Positions 17,511 through 26,932 of a stretch of DNA of 64,000 nt are shown in pieces. Below the pieces are notes generated by a model that was not told the DNA's origin, searched no databases, and worked only from the letters and a program-made list of their open reading frames with translations. The stretch comes from Bacillota bacterium (lineage in GTDB: Bacteria > Bacillota > Clostridia > DSM-8532): positions 46,781 to 110,780 of the forward strand of contig JAEZTB010000060.1 of the NCBI GenBank assembly GCA_023443745.1. The letters run 5' to 3'. Each line of letters starts with the position of its first letter. Position 1 is the stretch's first letter. A program made the translations under genes and the position numbers.

Positions 17511-18737
17511 TTAATGCTTCTCTCTGATGAGAGGCATGCTCATACACCTGGGGCCACCGCGTCCTCTTGACAGTTCATAGGATTCGAACTCCAAGACTTC
17601 TATTCTATTTCTCCGGAGAACCTCATTGGTCACATGATTGCGGTTATAGCAGACGACCTTTCCCGGAGCTACTGCAAGGGTATTGCTACCATCGCTCCAT
17701 TGCTCCCTGCTGGCCGCAACAGGATCACCATCACCACACCTTATGAGATTGACTGAACCACATTTAAGATATTTTTTCAATATTGTGGAAAGGCTTTCCT
17801 GCTCATGCTTGATTTCGAGGCTCTTGTTCTTTCCTCTTGAAATGCTGTATACATCCAGAGGATCTTCAATACCGGGGAATATGGTGAACTGGTCGTAGTC
17901 CACCATAGTAAATACGGTGTCCAGATGCATATAGGCTCTTGTTTTCGGTATATCAAAGGCTAAAACTGTCTGGAAACAATCCTCCTCGCCGCACAACAGA
18001 TTGTCAGCCAGTCTCTCAATGGCAATGGGATCGCTTCTGTGACTGATCCCCACAGCGACTACTTTATCTGATAGAACTAATATATCCCCACCTTCTATGG
18101 GGTGGGTTTTGTTTCTGTTATACCATCGAGGAACCTCTTTGAATTGAGGATGATAATTAAAGATATATTTGGCAAATAGAGTCTCCCGGTTTCGGGTGAT
18201 ATTGGCCATCACATTGAGAGAAATCCCTTTTCCTATGCTCGCGAAAGGATCACGCTGGAAATACATATTGGGGATGGGATCGAGAATAAAAGGGTAAGGA
18301 TGCTTGACCATATCCCCTAACGATTTAGGTATAATATTTTTGAGCTCTTCCGTTCTCAGACCTGATATGCATTTCCTTGCAAGCTCTTTTGCCGGATAGC
18401 TGCTAAAAAATTCTATGATGGCCTCTTGAAGCCCCTGTGTTACAACTCTTCCCTCCACCAGGAACTCCATGATAAACTCTTCTCTGACTTCGGGATACTC
18501 GAGGACATCCGCCATTAAATCCACCAGGTAGACAACATCCGCTCCTTCATTCCTTAAAATATCCGCAAACTGGTTATGCTCTTTCCTCGCCTGTTCCAGA
18601 TAGACGATTTCGTCAAACAAGAGCCTTCTTAAATAATCCGGGACTATATTTTCCACTTCCTCACCCGGGCAGTGAAGAAGAACACGCCTCAGTTTCCCAA
18701 TTTCACTATAAACAGAGATGGCTGTATCGAAAGACAT
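17511..18737 (-). CDS. arcA: Arginine deiminase
   Basis: 408 residues, full length for the family. It hydrolyses L-arginine to citrulline and ammonia, the first step of the fermentative arginine deiminase pathway. Visible motifs: FQRDPFASIG, EGGDILVLSD, VAVGISHRSDP, HLDTVFTMVD and the C-terminal RGGPRCMSMPL with catalytic cysteine at about 398. The ATG at 18737 is preferred over one at 18746 because GAGAGG directly abuts the latter. No arcB or arcC genes are in the window, so the pathway is elsewhere or incomplete. Terminators bound it on both sides. Confidence 0.95.
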   Translation of the reverse strand: MSFDTAISVYSEIGKLRRVLLHCPGEEVENIVPDYLRRLLFDEIVYLEQARKEHNQFADILRNEGADVVYLVDLMADVLEYPEVREEFIMEFLVEGRVVTQGLQEAIIEFFSSYPAKELARKCISGLRTEELKNIIPKSLGDMVKHPYPFILDPIPNMYFQRDPFASIGKGISLNVMANITRNRETLFAKYIFNYHPQFKEVPRWYNRNKTHPIEGGDILVLSDKVVAVGISHRSDPIAIERLADNLLCGEEDCFQTVLAFDIPKTRAYMHLDTVFTMVDYDQFTIFPGIEDPLDVYSISRGKNKSLEIKHEQESLSTILKKYLKCGSVNLIRCGDGDPVAASREQWSDGSNTLAVAPGKVVCYNRNHVTNEVLRRNRIEVLEFESYELSRGRGGPRCMSMPLIREKH

Positions 18738-18804
18738 TTTAATCATCCTCTCACTTTATATCTGCCTATAGTTTTCTTTTTTTAAGGTTCATTATTCTCT
18801 TAAT

Positions 18805-18850
18805 AAAAAACCACATCCAACTCTTGAACATGAGTCAAACGTGGTTTTTT
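18805..18850. terminator. Terminator between the PstS-like gene and arcA
   Basis: AAAAAACCAC and GTGGTTTTTT arms at 18805-18814 and 18841-18850, with an inner ACTC/GAGT pair. A and T runs on both sides make it usable on either strand. It is about 80 bases past the PstS-like gene. Confidence 0.7.
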
Positions 18851-18930
18851 CCTGTCAATAGCGATTATTTTATTTTAATTAACCCGATCTGTTAAATAAT
18901 ACTCCTAACTTTTCAGTTTTCCTCTAATGA

Positions 18931-19926
18931 TTATTTAGCCTTGACCAGAATGGGTTCCTTGTTTGCAGGAATTGAGCTTGTATGCTCTGTTATATATTTT
19001 TCCGCATTTTCTCCCACATACCAGTCAAACAACCACTGGGCAGGGCCGTCCGATGGCGCATCTGCTCTCATAAGCATCCATGCAGTTGATATAAACGGAT
19101 AGCTTTCGTTGGCGATATTCTCCTTAGTGGGATTAATACCATCTATAGCGAAGCTTTTCAGACGCTCTGAGGTGCCAAATTCCTCATCTACAAACGTCAA
19201 GAAGCTATAGCCGATGGCATAGTCATTTATCTCGACCAAATTGAGTATTTCGCCCATCTCATTAACTTCCATATCACTGTAAGTTCCGTCTTGAAAATCA
19301 GGAACGTCTTTTTGACCGTCCCATACCAGAGACTCAAACATACGCTGGCTGCCTGACTGACTATCCCGCACATAAACGATTATCTCAGCATCAGGCCCAC
19401 CAACTTCCTTCCAGTTGGTTATTTTTTTCCGGTATATGTCTCTAAGTTGATCGGAGGTTAAATTTTCAACTGGATTCTCAGAATTCCCAAGTATCATAAG
19501 TGCATCATAAGCGTAACAACGGGCTTTTAGATCTACGCCCTTCTCGTCCATATACTTTTGCTCTTCTTCGGTAGGTAAAAGTGCAAATACCACATCGACC
19601 TTTCCATCGATGAGGTTGCATATGGCTTCATGGGTTTTACTGCATAGAGGCTCAGGTCCCGTCATTTGACCATTGATGACCAGATCGTTGTAAATTGAAG
19701 CGATCATCTCTTTACGTGCCGTAGATGAATCAAGTTGAGGAAACTTTTGTACAGGTTTTACCTCAGGTGTTGAATTGGGCGTTAAAGTTGGGCTGGAAGT
19801 ATCCTCATTGGGGGTGGGTGATTTGCTGACATCAGGATATATATTAGCTCGCATTCCACAAGAAACAAATAGCATCATAAAGGTACATATCATAAAGATA
19901 ATAATAAGACGTGTTTTTAGCTTCAT
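18931..19926 (-). CDS. PstS-like phosphate-binding lipoprotein
   Basis: 331 residues. A lipoprotein signal ends in LFVSC with C23, followed by a Pro/Thr/Ser-rich linker (TPNEDTSSPTLTPN). The rest is a PBP-like (PstS family) ligand-binding fold with LTSDQLRDIYRKKITNW and RDSQSGSQRMFE, the phosphate-contact region of the family. No pstCAB genes are adjacent, so an orphan phosphate-binding or signalling role is possible. The ATG at 19926 follows AGGAGGTACTCCCTT, which rules out an upstream in-frame start. Confidence 0.83.
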   Translation of the reverse strand: MKLKTRLIIIFMICTFMMLFVSCGMRANIYPDVSKSPTPNEDTSSPTLTPNSTPEVKPVQKFPQLDSSTARKEMIASIYNDLVINGQMTGPEPLCSKTHEAICNLIDGKVDVVFALLPTEEEQKYMDEKGVDLKARCYAYDALMILGNSENPVENLTSDQLRDIYRKKITNWKEVGGPDAEIIVYVRDSQSGSQRMFESLVWDGQKDVPDFQDGTYSDMEVNEMGEILNLVEINDYAIGYSFLTFVDEEFGTSERLKSFAIDGINPTKENIANESYPFISTAWMLMRADAPSDGPAQWLFDWYVGENAEKYITEHTSSIPANKEPILVKAK

Positions 19927-19951
19927 AAGGGAGTACCTCCTAGTGAGGTAC

Positions 19952-19980
19952 ATTATATCATCTGTTTAGTTCTAGAACAA
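19952..19980 (-). promoter_or_regulatory. Probable promoter of the PstS-like gene
   Basis: TTGTTC (19975-19980), 17-base spacer, TATAAT (19952-19957) on the minus strand, close upstream of the ribosome binding site. Confidence 0.55.
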
Positions 19981-20026
19981 TTTTATTACCGATTCTAAAA
20001 ATCTCCGGTTTGTAAGATTCTTCGTA

Positions 20027-20788
20027 TCAATAATACGTTTTGAAGCCAAGAGCCGTATATAATGAAACACCCATCGCTCTTGCCCGCAATGTAATAATAG
20101 AAGCGTTTTCATTGATCAACTGGTCAACTGCGGCGCGGCATACGGCTGCACCTATTCCTTTTTTACGATAATCAGGCAATGTCGCGATAAACTCCAATGT
20201 GCCGCTCCCGTTATTATTCATTGTCGCTGAAGTTGCCACCGGTATTGCTCCGCAGTACCCCAGGAAGCATACCATTTTACCGGATTCGCATAAAGGGAAA
20301 TATAAATCCGGGTCAAGCAACTGAAATCCATGAAGCACTTCGTTCGCTATATCAGTCCATATTTTGAAGTCTTTTTTATTATTAACTTTTCGAACAGGTA
20401 TTGTTGATGTACGCTCCGTATCTGTCAAACTGCTGCTATATTCATCAGGTAACAATGCCATACCTAATCCATCCTCTGAGTTTGATTCCAGGATTTCAAG
20501 GGATACCAATATATCACGGACATGATCCGGCGTAGACAGAGGCGTAACACACCAATAATCAGGTACGCCATTCTTACGATACGATTGAATGATTTGCCTG
20601 ATTTGATCATCAGTTTTATCCCCGAAATTAACCCTGTACACGGCAGCCGGACCATTTACCTCTCCTTTTGGCTTTATCCACGTGCACATTCCGTCGTCAT
20701 ACTTTTCCATGTGTGAAGGCAGGGCCAATACTTCCATGTAGTATTCCATTCCATGGACAATATGCTCAATAATATTCCAGGTTTCCAT
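20027..20788 (-). CDS. GNAT-family N-acetyltransferase
   Basis: 253 residues. The C-terminal half is a GNAT fold with the acetyl-CoA loop region RKKGIGAAVCRAAVDQL (R/Q-x-x-G-x-G/A type), followed by ITLRARAMGVSLYTALGFKTYY, the usual motif B ending. The N-terminal half (residues 1-120) is an unassigned domain containing WCVTPLSTPDHVRDIL. Substrate unknown. I chose the ATG at 20788 with AAGGGAG before it. It is a single gene, with no sign of co-transcription with its neighbours. Confidence 0.8.
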   Translation of the reverse strand: METWNIIEHIVHGMEYYMEVLALPSHMEKYDDGMCTWIKPKGEVNGPAAVYRVNFGDKTDDQIRQIIQSYRKNGVPDYWCVTPLSTPDHVRDILVSLEILESNSEDGLGMALLPDEYSSSLTDTERTSTIPVRKVNNKKDFKIWTDIANEVLHGFQLLDPDLYFPLCESGKMVCFLGYCGAIPVATSATMNNNGSGTLEFIATLPDYRKKGIGAAVCRAAVDQLINENASIITLRARAMGVSLYTALGFKTYY

Positions 20789-20937
20789 GCTTCTAACTCC
20801 CTTCATTGCTTTGGGTGTAAACGATTTTTAGAGTATAAACTCACTTGATGGAATAAATATACTATAACAAATATGACAACAGTATGTTCTATTTAAAATC
20901 AAAAGACCCTTTTGCCATCAGCTTTTTTACAGCAAAT

Positions 20938-20986
20938 GGGCAGGCAATCTGGATATTCCAATTTTCTTGTTCCAGATTACCTGCCC
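20938..20986. terminator. Long hairpin downstream of the GH2 gene
   Basis: GGGCAGGCAATCTGG (20938-20952) pairs with CCAGATTACCTGCCC (20972-20986) with one mismatch. There is no clear T run after it on the minus strand, so termination is likely but not proven. Confidence 0.5.
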
Positions 20987-21003
20987 TAATTCAAATGCTT
21001 TTT

Positions 21004-23283
21004 CTACAGTCTAGCTTTTTTTACCTGATTGAGGGCTTCGTTAATGATGAGTATATGAGTAGGTGTAATCCGATCACCGGCCATCGCAAACAAAAATTCC
21101 AGCGGTTTTTTTGCCATCATCTTCATTACCATCTTCATCATTCCTTTACCGCTAGACACCATTTCCTTACCCATCACAACAGAAAACACCTGTATTAAAA
21201 CCGCTTTAGCTTCCTCGTTTTGCATGATGTCGCCCAGTTTGTCGCGAATGGAAAAATACCCTTCTGGGAATTGCAACTCTTTTGCTTTAGGTGTGATGGT
21301 GCTAAACCAGTTTTCCACCCCGTCACTCATCGCATCATCCACCTGTGGCAACACATAATCCCGGTTTGGCTCCTGTACACCATTAAGGATGATCTGGTCC
21401 TGCGCACCGTTATCCGCTTTAGCAATCAGTAAATTTTCCCCCGGTTTTAAGGGCACATTCGGGAATACAAACACCTTTTCACTCTGATTCTGCGCAAACA
21501 TCTGATCATTCACCATCAAAGTCACCTGCTTGGCATTTGTATAGATCTTCACCATCGTTTCACTGACTCTGTCGCGATAGCGCCTGCCCACAATGTGCAC
21601 AAAGGGTCGATCGCTCCACCAAGCCTTGTATATATAGTAGCTGTCCTTACGGATTGTGCGGTCGTATGTTACAAGCCCCTTGTTGTTTCGCCCCTTGCAG
21701 CCGCCTTCATCACGCGCATCGGCGGCAAAGTCGAACATATTCCACACATAGGTCGCCCATAGATACGGGCGCGTGGCAAAGGTCTCCAACATCTTTTCGT
21801 GGTAATAGGCCTGATACTCTTCCGAGTAATCACGGACCTTGGGATTCTCTGAGTGCCAGGTTAGTATCCCCTCGGCACCATATTCGCTGATGGCTAGTGC
21901 ACAATTGGGTCGTTTTTGATGGAAGTCATCCAACCACGGCCCATTTTGCTCCACTGTCCCGCCGTACCACCCAAAATAATGGTTGTAGGCTATTATATCG
22001 GTAATTTCGTTATGGGTGGAATCAATTTCCAGCATGCTGACATTGGCAATGGTTGTAAGGCGGCTTGGATCCAGCCGTTTGGCCAGCGCATGTAATTCCT
22101 TAAGGTTATTCTGTAAAGCGGCATTATCATCGCCAATAGTAATTTCGTTTGCGATTCCCCAAAAACAGATGGAGGGGTGGTTATAGTTTTGCACCACCAG
22201 CTCAGTCATCTGTGAAAGGGTATTTTGCCTGGCCGCTTCGCTTTCATCAAAAACTGAGATGAAGGGGATCTCTGCCCAGATCACCATCCCCGCCTGATCA
22301 CACAAGGAATAAAAATACTGAGAATGCTGATAATGCGCCAGACGGATAGTATTAGCACCGATTTCTTTAATTAATTCCATATCCTGCTGCTGATCCTCAT
22401 GACTGATGGCCCACCCCTTGTCAAAACGATCCTGATGGCGCGAAACACCATGCAGCGGGTAGCTTTGGCCGTTTAGACGAAAACCGGTATTCACATCCAC
22501 CGAATAATCACGGATACCAAAGTAAACCGTTACCTCATCAGCAATGGCTCCATCCTTTTCAAGCTGCAGGCGGGCTGTATACATCGTAGGATCATGCCTG
22601 CCATGCCATTTATGTATCTCTTTCAACGATGTTTCCAGCACACTATGCCTTCCCTCTCCGGTCATCTGAGCGACAATCTTATGCTCAGGGCTGACAATAT
22701 CACATCGCACATGATACCCCTGCGCATCTACGGTAAAGGCATCAACACGAATTTTAGCCGTATCCTCATTGGGAACTGCTGTCACAAACACACCGCTGCT
22801 GCCGTGGATACCCAGGTCAAAATGGGCCGGTTCCACCTGGATAAAATGCACATCGCGGTATAGGCCTCCGCAGAAAGAGAAATCCGCCATCTGCGGATAC
22901 ACATGGCTTTCGCCGTTATCTACACTGACGGCCAGCATATTCTTCTCAGAAGTAAGCCAAGGAGTCAGCTCTGCACGGAAGGTGGAAAATCCACCCTCGT
23001 GATGCGCTACTAACTGCCCGTTTATATACACATGGGCAATATGGTTTGCAGCTTCAAACTCTACAAACACACGCTTACCTGCATCAAAGGCCGGCAGCGC
23101 CTTACGGTACCAACACCGCCCGCGGTAATAATCCGCCCCGCCGTCCTGGCCGTCCAGATTGTTCCAGGTATGCGGCAGATTCACACATTCCCAGCCTGTT
23201 ATATCAACGTCAGGTTGGGAAAACGTGGCATCATCGTTTTTAGTAAAGAACCAGCTTTCATTAAATAATGTAATACTTCTCAT
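21004..23283 (-). CDS. Glycoside hydrolase family 2 enzyme (beta-galactosidase/glucuronidase-like)
   Basis: About 759 residues. Sugar-binding jelly-roll domain (1-170), Ig-like domain (175-265), TIM barrel (270-570) with acid/base E380 in GIANEITIG and nucleophile E467 in AISEYGAEG, and a further beta domain (DUF4982-like, 590-690). The last 80 residues form a methionine-rich helical tail (GMMKMVMKMM, TPTHILIINEALNQ). No signal peptide, so it acts in the cytoplasm. It follows a GPH sugar symporter by 19 bases. Exact specificity is open. The ATG at 23283 has AAAGGA before it; a longer reading would overlap the transporter. Confidence 0.88.
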   Translation of the reverse strand: MRSITLFNESWFFTKNDDATFSQPDVDITGWECVNLPHTWNNLDGQDGGADYYRGRCWYRKALPAFDAGKRVFVEFEAANHIAHVYINGQLVAHHEGGFSTFRAELTPWLTSEKNMLAVSVDNGESHVYPQMADFSFCGGLYRDVHFIQVEPAHFDLGIHGSSGVFVTAVPNEDTAKIRVDAFTVDAQGYHVRCDIVSPEHKIVAQMTGEGRHSVLETSLKEIHKWHGRHDPTMYTARLQLEKDGAIADEVTVYFGIRDYSVDVNTGFRLNGQSYPLHGVSRHQDRFDKGWAISHEDQQQDMELIKEIGANTIRLAHYQHSQYFYSLCDQAGMVIWAEIPFISVFDESEAARQNTLSQMTELVVQNYNHPSICFWGIANEITIGDDNAALQNNLKELHALAKRLDPSRLTTIANVSMLEIDSTHNEITDIIAYNHYFGWYGGTVEQNGPWLDDFHQKRPNCALAISEYGAEGILTWHSENPKVRDYSEEYQAYYHEKMLETFATRPYLWATYVWNMFDFAADARDEGGCKGRNNKGLVTYDRTIRKDSYYIYKAWWSDRPFVHIVGRRYRDRVSETMVKIYTNAKQVTLMVNDQMFAQNQSEKVFVFPNVPLKPGENLLIAKADNGAQDQIILNGVQEPNRDYVLPQVDDAMSDGVENWFSTITPKAKELQFPEGYFSIRDKLGDIMQNEEAKAVLIQVFSVVMGKEMVSSGKGMMKMVMKMMAKKPLEFLFAMAGDRITPTHILIINEALNQVKKARL

Positions 23284-23302
23284 ATCAACCATTCCTTTCG
23301 TG

Positions 23303-24769
23303 TCAGGCGCCTCGTCTGGAGTTGGCGGCAAGGTCCTCAACAACCGATACGGGTACCTTCACCTCTCCGTTACGCCCAAGCGCCTTATGGATTTCAGATA
23401 GTTTTTTCTGGTCCAAGTCGTACATCACCTTGAAGCAGATGAAGGTTATCAACGCACCGATCATCGGCAGGAGTATGGAAATATTCTTGATGGTAAGCCC
23501 ATACGAAACATTCCATGTGGAGGGATTGTTCATATCCAGCCCTGGAATGATCAAGGCGAAAATAAAGGGTATCAGCGACTGACCCAATCCCTGACCCATC
23601 TTACGCACCATCGAATACGTTGCATAGATAGAGCCTTCCTCGCGACGGCCGGTTTGTAGCTCTATCGAGTCCATACAATCCGAAATCAGCGCCCAGCCGA
23701 CCATCGTGTAAAAACCGCTTCCCAGAGAGGCAATCACGTTCATGATGATATAGACAGGTACCGATATTTGGGGAATAACCAGGACTACCCCGTATGCCGC
23801 GACGCTTAGCAGCATGGGCCATGAGCACAATGCCTTTTTCCCATATTTTTTGACCATGGGTTTTACCAGAGGCGCAGTAACCAGCATTGGCAACAACATG
23901 GCAATCACCGAAAAGCTGGAAAGCGACCCATCTCCAAAGTACATCTGATAGACCAATGCACCGGTAGTCTGTGTAGACATCATAAATACCACCTGCGCCA
24001 AGGCAGCAATGGCAACGGCCAGCATCGCGCGGTTGGAAAAAAAGCTTTTAATCGCTTGTATATAGCTAAACTTTTGTTCGGGCTTTGCTTCATGTTTGAT
24101 GCGTTCGGTCGATAGCCGATATAACAGTTGGAAGCTGATAAGCGCTACAACGCCCATGATCAAAGACATAAGAAACAGGTTTTGCCCTTGAAGGATACTC
24201 TTTTCCACGCCGTCAACCACCGCTTTTTTGTAAGCAATCTGCGGTACAATAATCGAGATGGGCAGGGCTGCTATTATTGCACCAAAGCTGCGCCATGTAG
24301 ATAACTGGCTTCTCTCCACCGGATCGGACGAGATGGTGGAATTCATTGATCCATACGGTACATTGACAACAGTATAGGAGATATCCCAAATCATATAGCC
24401 AACAACGCAAACCAGGATGCGGCTCCAATACGGCCAGGCCTGTGTGTTCAAAAACATGATGCATGCACTAAATGCCAACGGGAAGCTGCCCCAGAATATC
24501 CATGGACGGAATTTATCCCCTTGCTTGGGTGTAAGCCGATCGGCCAGTGCCCCGATCAGAGGATCATTGATGGCATCCCAAATTTTTGTAAATAAAATGA
24601 TAAAGCCATAATGAACGAGGCTAATACCGATGTGTTGCGTGAAAAACAGCATCATGTATCCGGATATCAGTGAAAAACTCATATTGCATCCAAAGTCACC
24701 CATTAAATAGCCGAACTTGTCTCGAAACCCAAAAGAACGATTTTGTGGTACCAATTTACCCTTACTCAT
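23303..24769 (-). CDS. GPH-family (MFS_2) sugar:cation symporter
   Basis: 488 residues with about twelve hydrophobic segments, of the glycoside-pentoside-hexuronide:cation symporter family (MelB/XylP/UidB type). Family features: GDFGCNMSFSLISGYMMLF near the N-terminus and DAINDPLIGALADR, the conserved loop 2-3 motif, near residue 65. It would import the glycoside cleaved by the GH2 enzyme encoded 19 bases downstream. GGAGAGGGAGAATACC precedes the ATG. A divergent AraC regulator lies upstream. Confidence 0.9.
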   Translation of the reverse strand: MSKGKLVPQNRSFGFRDKFGYLMGDFGCNMSFSLISGYMMLFFTQHIGISLVHYGFIILFTKIWDAINDPLIGALADRLTPKQGDKFRPWIFWGSFPLAFSACIMFLNTQAWPYWSRILVCVVGYMIWDISYTVVNVPYGSMNSTISSDPVERSQLSTWRSFGAIIAALPISIIVPQIAYKKAVVDGVEKSILQGQNLFLMSLIMGVVALISFQLLYRLSTERIKHEAKPEQKFSYIQAIKSFFSNRAMLAVAIAALAQVVFMMSTQTTGALVYQMYFGDGSLSSFSVIAMLLPMLVTAPLVKPMVKKYGKKALCSWPMLLSVAAYGVVLVIPQISVPVYIIMNVIASLGSGFYTMVGWALISDCMDSIELQTGRREEGSIYATYSMVRKMGQGLGQSLIPFIFALIIPGLDMNNPSTWNVSYGLTIKNISILLPMIGALITFICFKVMYDLDQKKLSEIHKALGRNGEVKVPVSVVEDLAANSRRGA

Positions 24770-24910
24770 GGTATTCTCCCTCTCCTCTTGTCATTTTTAA
24801 AGCTAGACAGGACAACTTTTCTAATTTTAGATTAGCAATCACAACGAAGGAGTGTTAGGAGATTTTTTGTATAATTCGTAGAGTTTTTGGTTTATTTACG
24901 GACGATATTT

Positions 24911-24944
24911 TAGTATACTTTACAATATATAGCGCTGTATACTA
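24911..24944. promoter_or_regulatory. Inverted repeat TAGTATAC-N18-GTATACTA, candidate operator
   Basis: A perfect 8-base inverted repeat (24911-24918 and 24937-24944) in the 213-base divergent region between the GPH transporter and the AraC regulator, about 40 bases before the regulator start. AraC proteins usually bind direct repeats, so another factor is possible. Confidence 0.45.
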
Positions 24945-24982
24945 TTAAAAAGATGTAAATACACGACGGGGAGCGGTTAACA

Positions 24983-26230
24983 ATGAGCAACCCATCCGCC
25001 ATGATTTATTCATTTGAAAGCCTTGTCCGAAACCTGATGGATGTTGGCTTAATCCACATCAGCCCCCAGTTAAAGCCTTGCAATAACATCAACCACGCTT
25101 CTTTTCCGCAGCCGGTTGCCAACTCCTACGACACACTGCTGTTTGGGGGGGCCTTAAAAAACTGTGCCACCGGACGTATTTATGAATTTACCGAGCGCTT
25201 TGAGACCTGCTTCGCCGTTCTTTTTCTCGGGGAAGATTTCGGCTATGTAGCTCTCGGGCCTTATTTGGCAGAACGCATGTCAGACGAGCGGATCAGCACC
25301 TTGCTGATAAAAAACAATTTGCCGCTGAATTCGCAGCAAAGATTCATTGAGTTTTACCAATACCTCCCTATGTTGGGCGAGGATAAAATACGGCCATTGT
25401 TTTTTTGTCTTTCCCAAGCATGTGAAAAAAATATCTCCAACAGCCCGATTTCCGCAGTGGATTTAGGCTGTGAACCCTCCCTCACCCCTGCACATGAAGA
25501 TGAGAAACTGCAAGCCCTTGTTGAAGCCATAGAAAAACGCTATGCCTATGAAAACTTCATACTGCACCATGTTATCAGAGGAGATTTTGAAGCGCTGGAT
25601 TCTTTGTTTAGCTCACCCTTTACACTCATACGCACACCACACCGGCTAAGAAACGAAAAAAACCTGCTGCTCACTTTTAATACGCTGCTAAGAAAATCCA
25701 TCGAAGCGGCACATATACATCCCCTTTATATCGACCGCATTAGTACCCGCTTTGCAATACAAATTGAACAATTGACCAGCGAAAACTCCATCATGGCCTT
25801 TCGTCGGGAGATGCTGCGGGCCTATTGCGATCTGGTTAAGCGGCAAGCCCTGTCTTTATACTCCCCCAATGTGCGCAGTGCAATCAACTACATTCATCTT
25901 AACCTGACCACCCCGCTGACTCTTAAGGCAGTAGCTGAGAAACTCAGGTTGAATCCTACATACCTATCCACACAGTTTAACCGCGAAGTGGGTAAAAGTC
26001 TGCCGGACTATATCTCACAAAAACGCATCCAGGAAGGTCAAAACCTTATTAAAACCAGCCCCTTCAGCATTACACAAATCTCAACAGCCGTTGGCTTTTC
26101 GGATGTGAACTACTTCTCTCGCATTTTTAAACGTGAAACCGGCATGACTCCGTCCGAGTATAAAAAACAGCATGCCAATGAATACCGTGTTGCGGTGGAA
26201 CCATCCGATTATCACGCCCACTTAAAATGA
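24983..26230 (+). CDS. AraC-family transcriptional regulator of the GH2/GPH locus
   Basis: 415 residues. The C-terminal 100 residues form the AraC/XylS double helix-turn-helix: TLKAVAEKLRLNPTYLSTQF, then VGFSDVNYFSRIFKRETGMTPSEYK. The first 290 residues are a ligand or sensor region I do not recognise; it has no receiver or cupin signature that I can see. Divergently transcribed from the symporter-glycosidase operon, so it is the probable local regulator. Its 3-prime end overlaps the convergent nitroreductase gene by 19 bases. Confidence 0.85.
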   Translation: MSNPSAMIYSFESLVRNLMDVGLIHISPQLKPCNNINHASFPQPVANSYDTLLFGGALKNCATGRIYEFTERFETCFAVLFLGEDFGYVALGPYLAERMSDERISTLLIKNNLPLNSQQRFIEFYQYLPMLGEDKIRPLFFCLSQACEKNISNSPISAVDLGCEPSLTPAHEDEKLQALVEAIEKRYAYENFILHHVIRGDFEALDSLFSSPFTLIRTPHRLRNEKNLLLTFNTLLRKSIEAAHIHPLYIDRISTRFAIQIEQLTSENSIMAFRREMLRAYCDLVKRQALSLYSPNVRSAINYIHLNLTTPLTLKAVAEKLRLNPTYLSTQFNREVGKSLPDYISQKRIQEGQNLIKTSPFSITQISTAVGFSDVNYFSRIFKRETGMTPSEYKKQHANEYRVAVEPSDYHAHLK

Positions 26231-26877
26231 TCCTTTCCAGCACCGACTTCAAAGTGGTATTTGACGATACCCAGATCAACTTTGGGATAAAATCCACCGG
26301 TGGCCTCCGCTTTTACAGTATTGCCGGAAAGCGTGAGCATAAATTTCTGCTGGTTGGTTGCAGTGGGAGCTAAAAGTGCAGCTTCCATACCTCTTTTGAA
26401 CCAGTCCGGCATCGTACCGCCCAGCTTGCAGAGTGTTTCCAGTTGCTTGCTTTTGTGCGCTACGCCCTGTGTTACGCCGTAGCCGAGGGAAATCACGCAA
26501 ACCAGCTTTTCGCCTTTTCCTATTGTGCATTTACTCTTACCCTTGCTAAAGGTCAGTGCCACCCAGCAGGTGTTAAGCCCCAATTGCTGCGCCTTCAGGA
26601 CGATCTTCTCACCATAGTAGCCCAGTTTTTCATGAAGACCTGCGCTCTTCTCACCAATCAACGCAATATAATTCTTTACACCGCTAAATTTGCCATAGTG
26701 CGCCATAAATCCACCGAAGGCATTTGGCTCGTCGGTGACAAGCTGGACATGCAGCCCGCTTTCTTTGTTGCAGGTATCAATCAGCGCGCGCAATTCCGAG
26801 AGTGCCTCAGTGTCGATAGGTTTGTCGATGTAGCTTCTCACCGAGTGGCGATTCTGCATTGCCTCTAGAATATCCAT
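26212..26877 (-). CDS. Nitroreductase-family protein
   Basis: 221 residues. It begins with the FMN-dependent nitroreductase signature AMQNRHSVRSYIDKPI, followed by GYYGEKIVLKAQQLGLNTCWVALTF and LLAPTATNQQKFML. FMN-dependent reductase of unknown substrate. The ATG at 26877 follows AAAGGGGAATAATT; a longer in-frame reading to 26958 would run into the kinase gene. It is the last gene of the run beginning at 30451, 55 bases after the sensor kinase, and could be co-transcribed with it. Confidence 0.85.
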   Translation of the reverse strand: MDILEAMQNRHSVRSYIDKPIDTEALSELRALIDTCNKESGLHVQLVTDEPNAFGGFMAHYGKFSGVKNYIALIGEKSAGLHEKLGYYGEKIVLKAQQLGLNTCWVALTFSKGKSKCTIGKGEKLVCVISLGYGVTQGVAHKSKQLETLCKLGGTMPDWFKRGMEAALLAPTATNQQKFMLTLSGNTVKAEATGGFYPKVDLGIVKYHFEVGAGKDHFKWA

Positions 26878-26932
26878 AATTATTCCCCTTTCCGAAGTGG
26901 CCGCAGACGGCACAAATAGTATGAAAAACCTG

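Noticed and set aside
21654..23268. Several plus-strand open frames antisense to the GH2 gene.
   Set aside because: All are within the GH2 coding region, with no ribosome binding sites, and the GH2 catalytic motifs fix the true frame.
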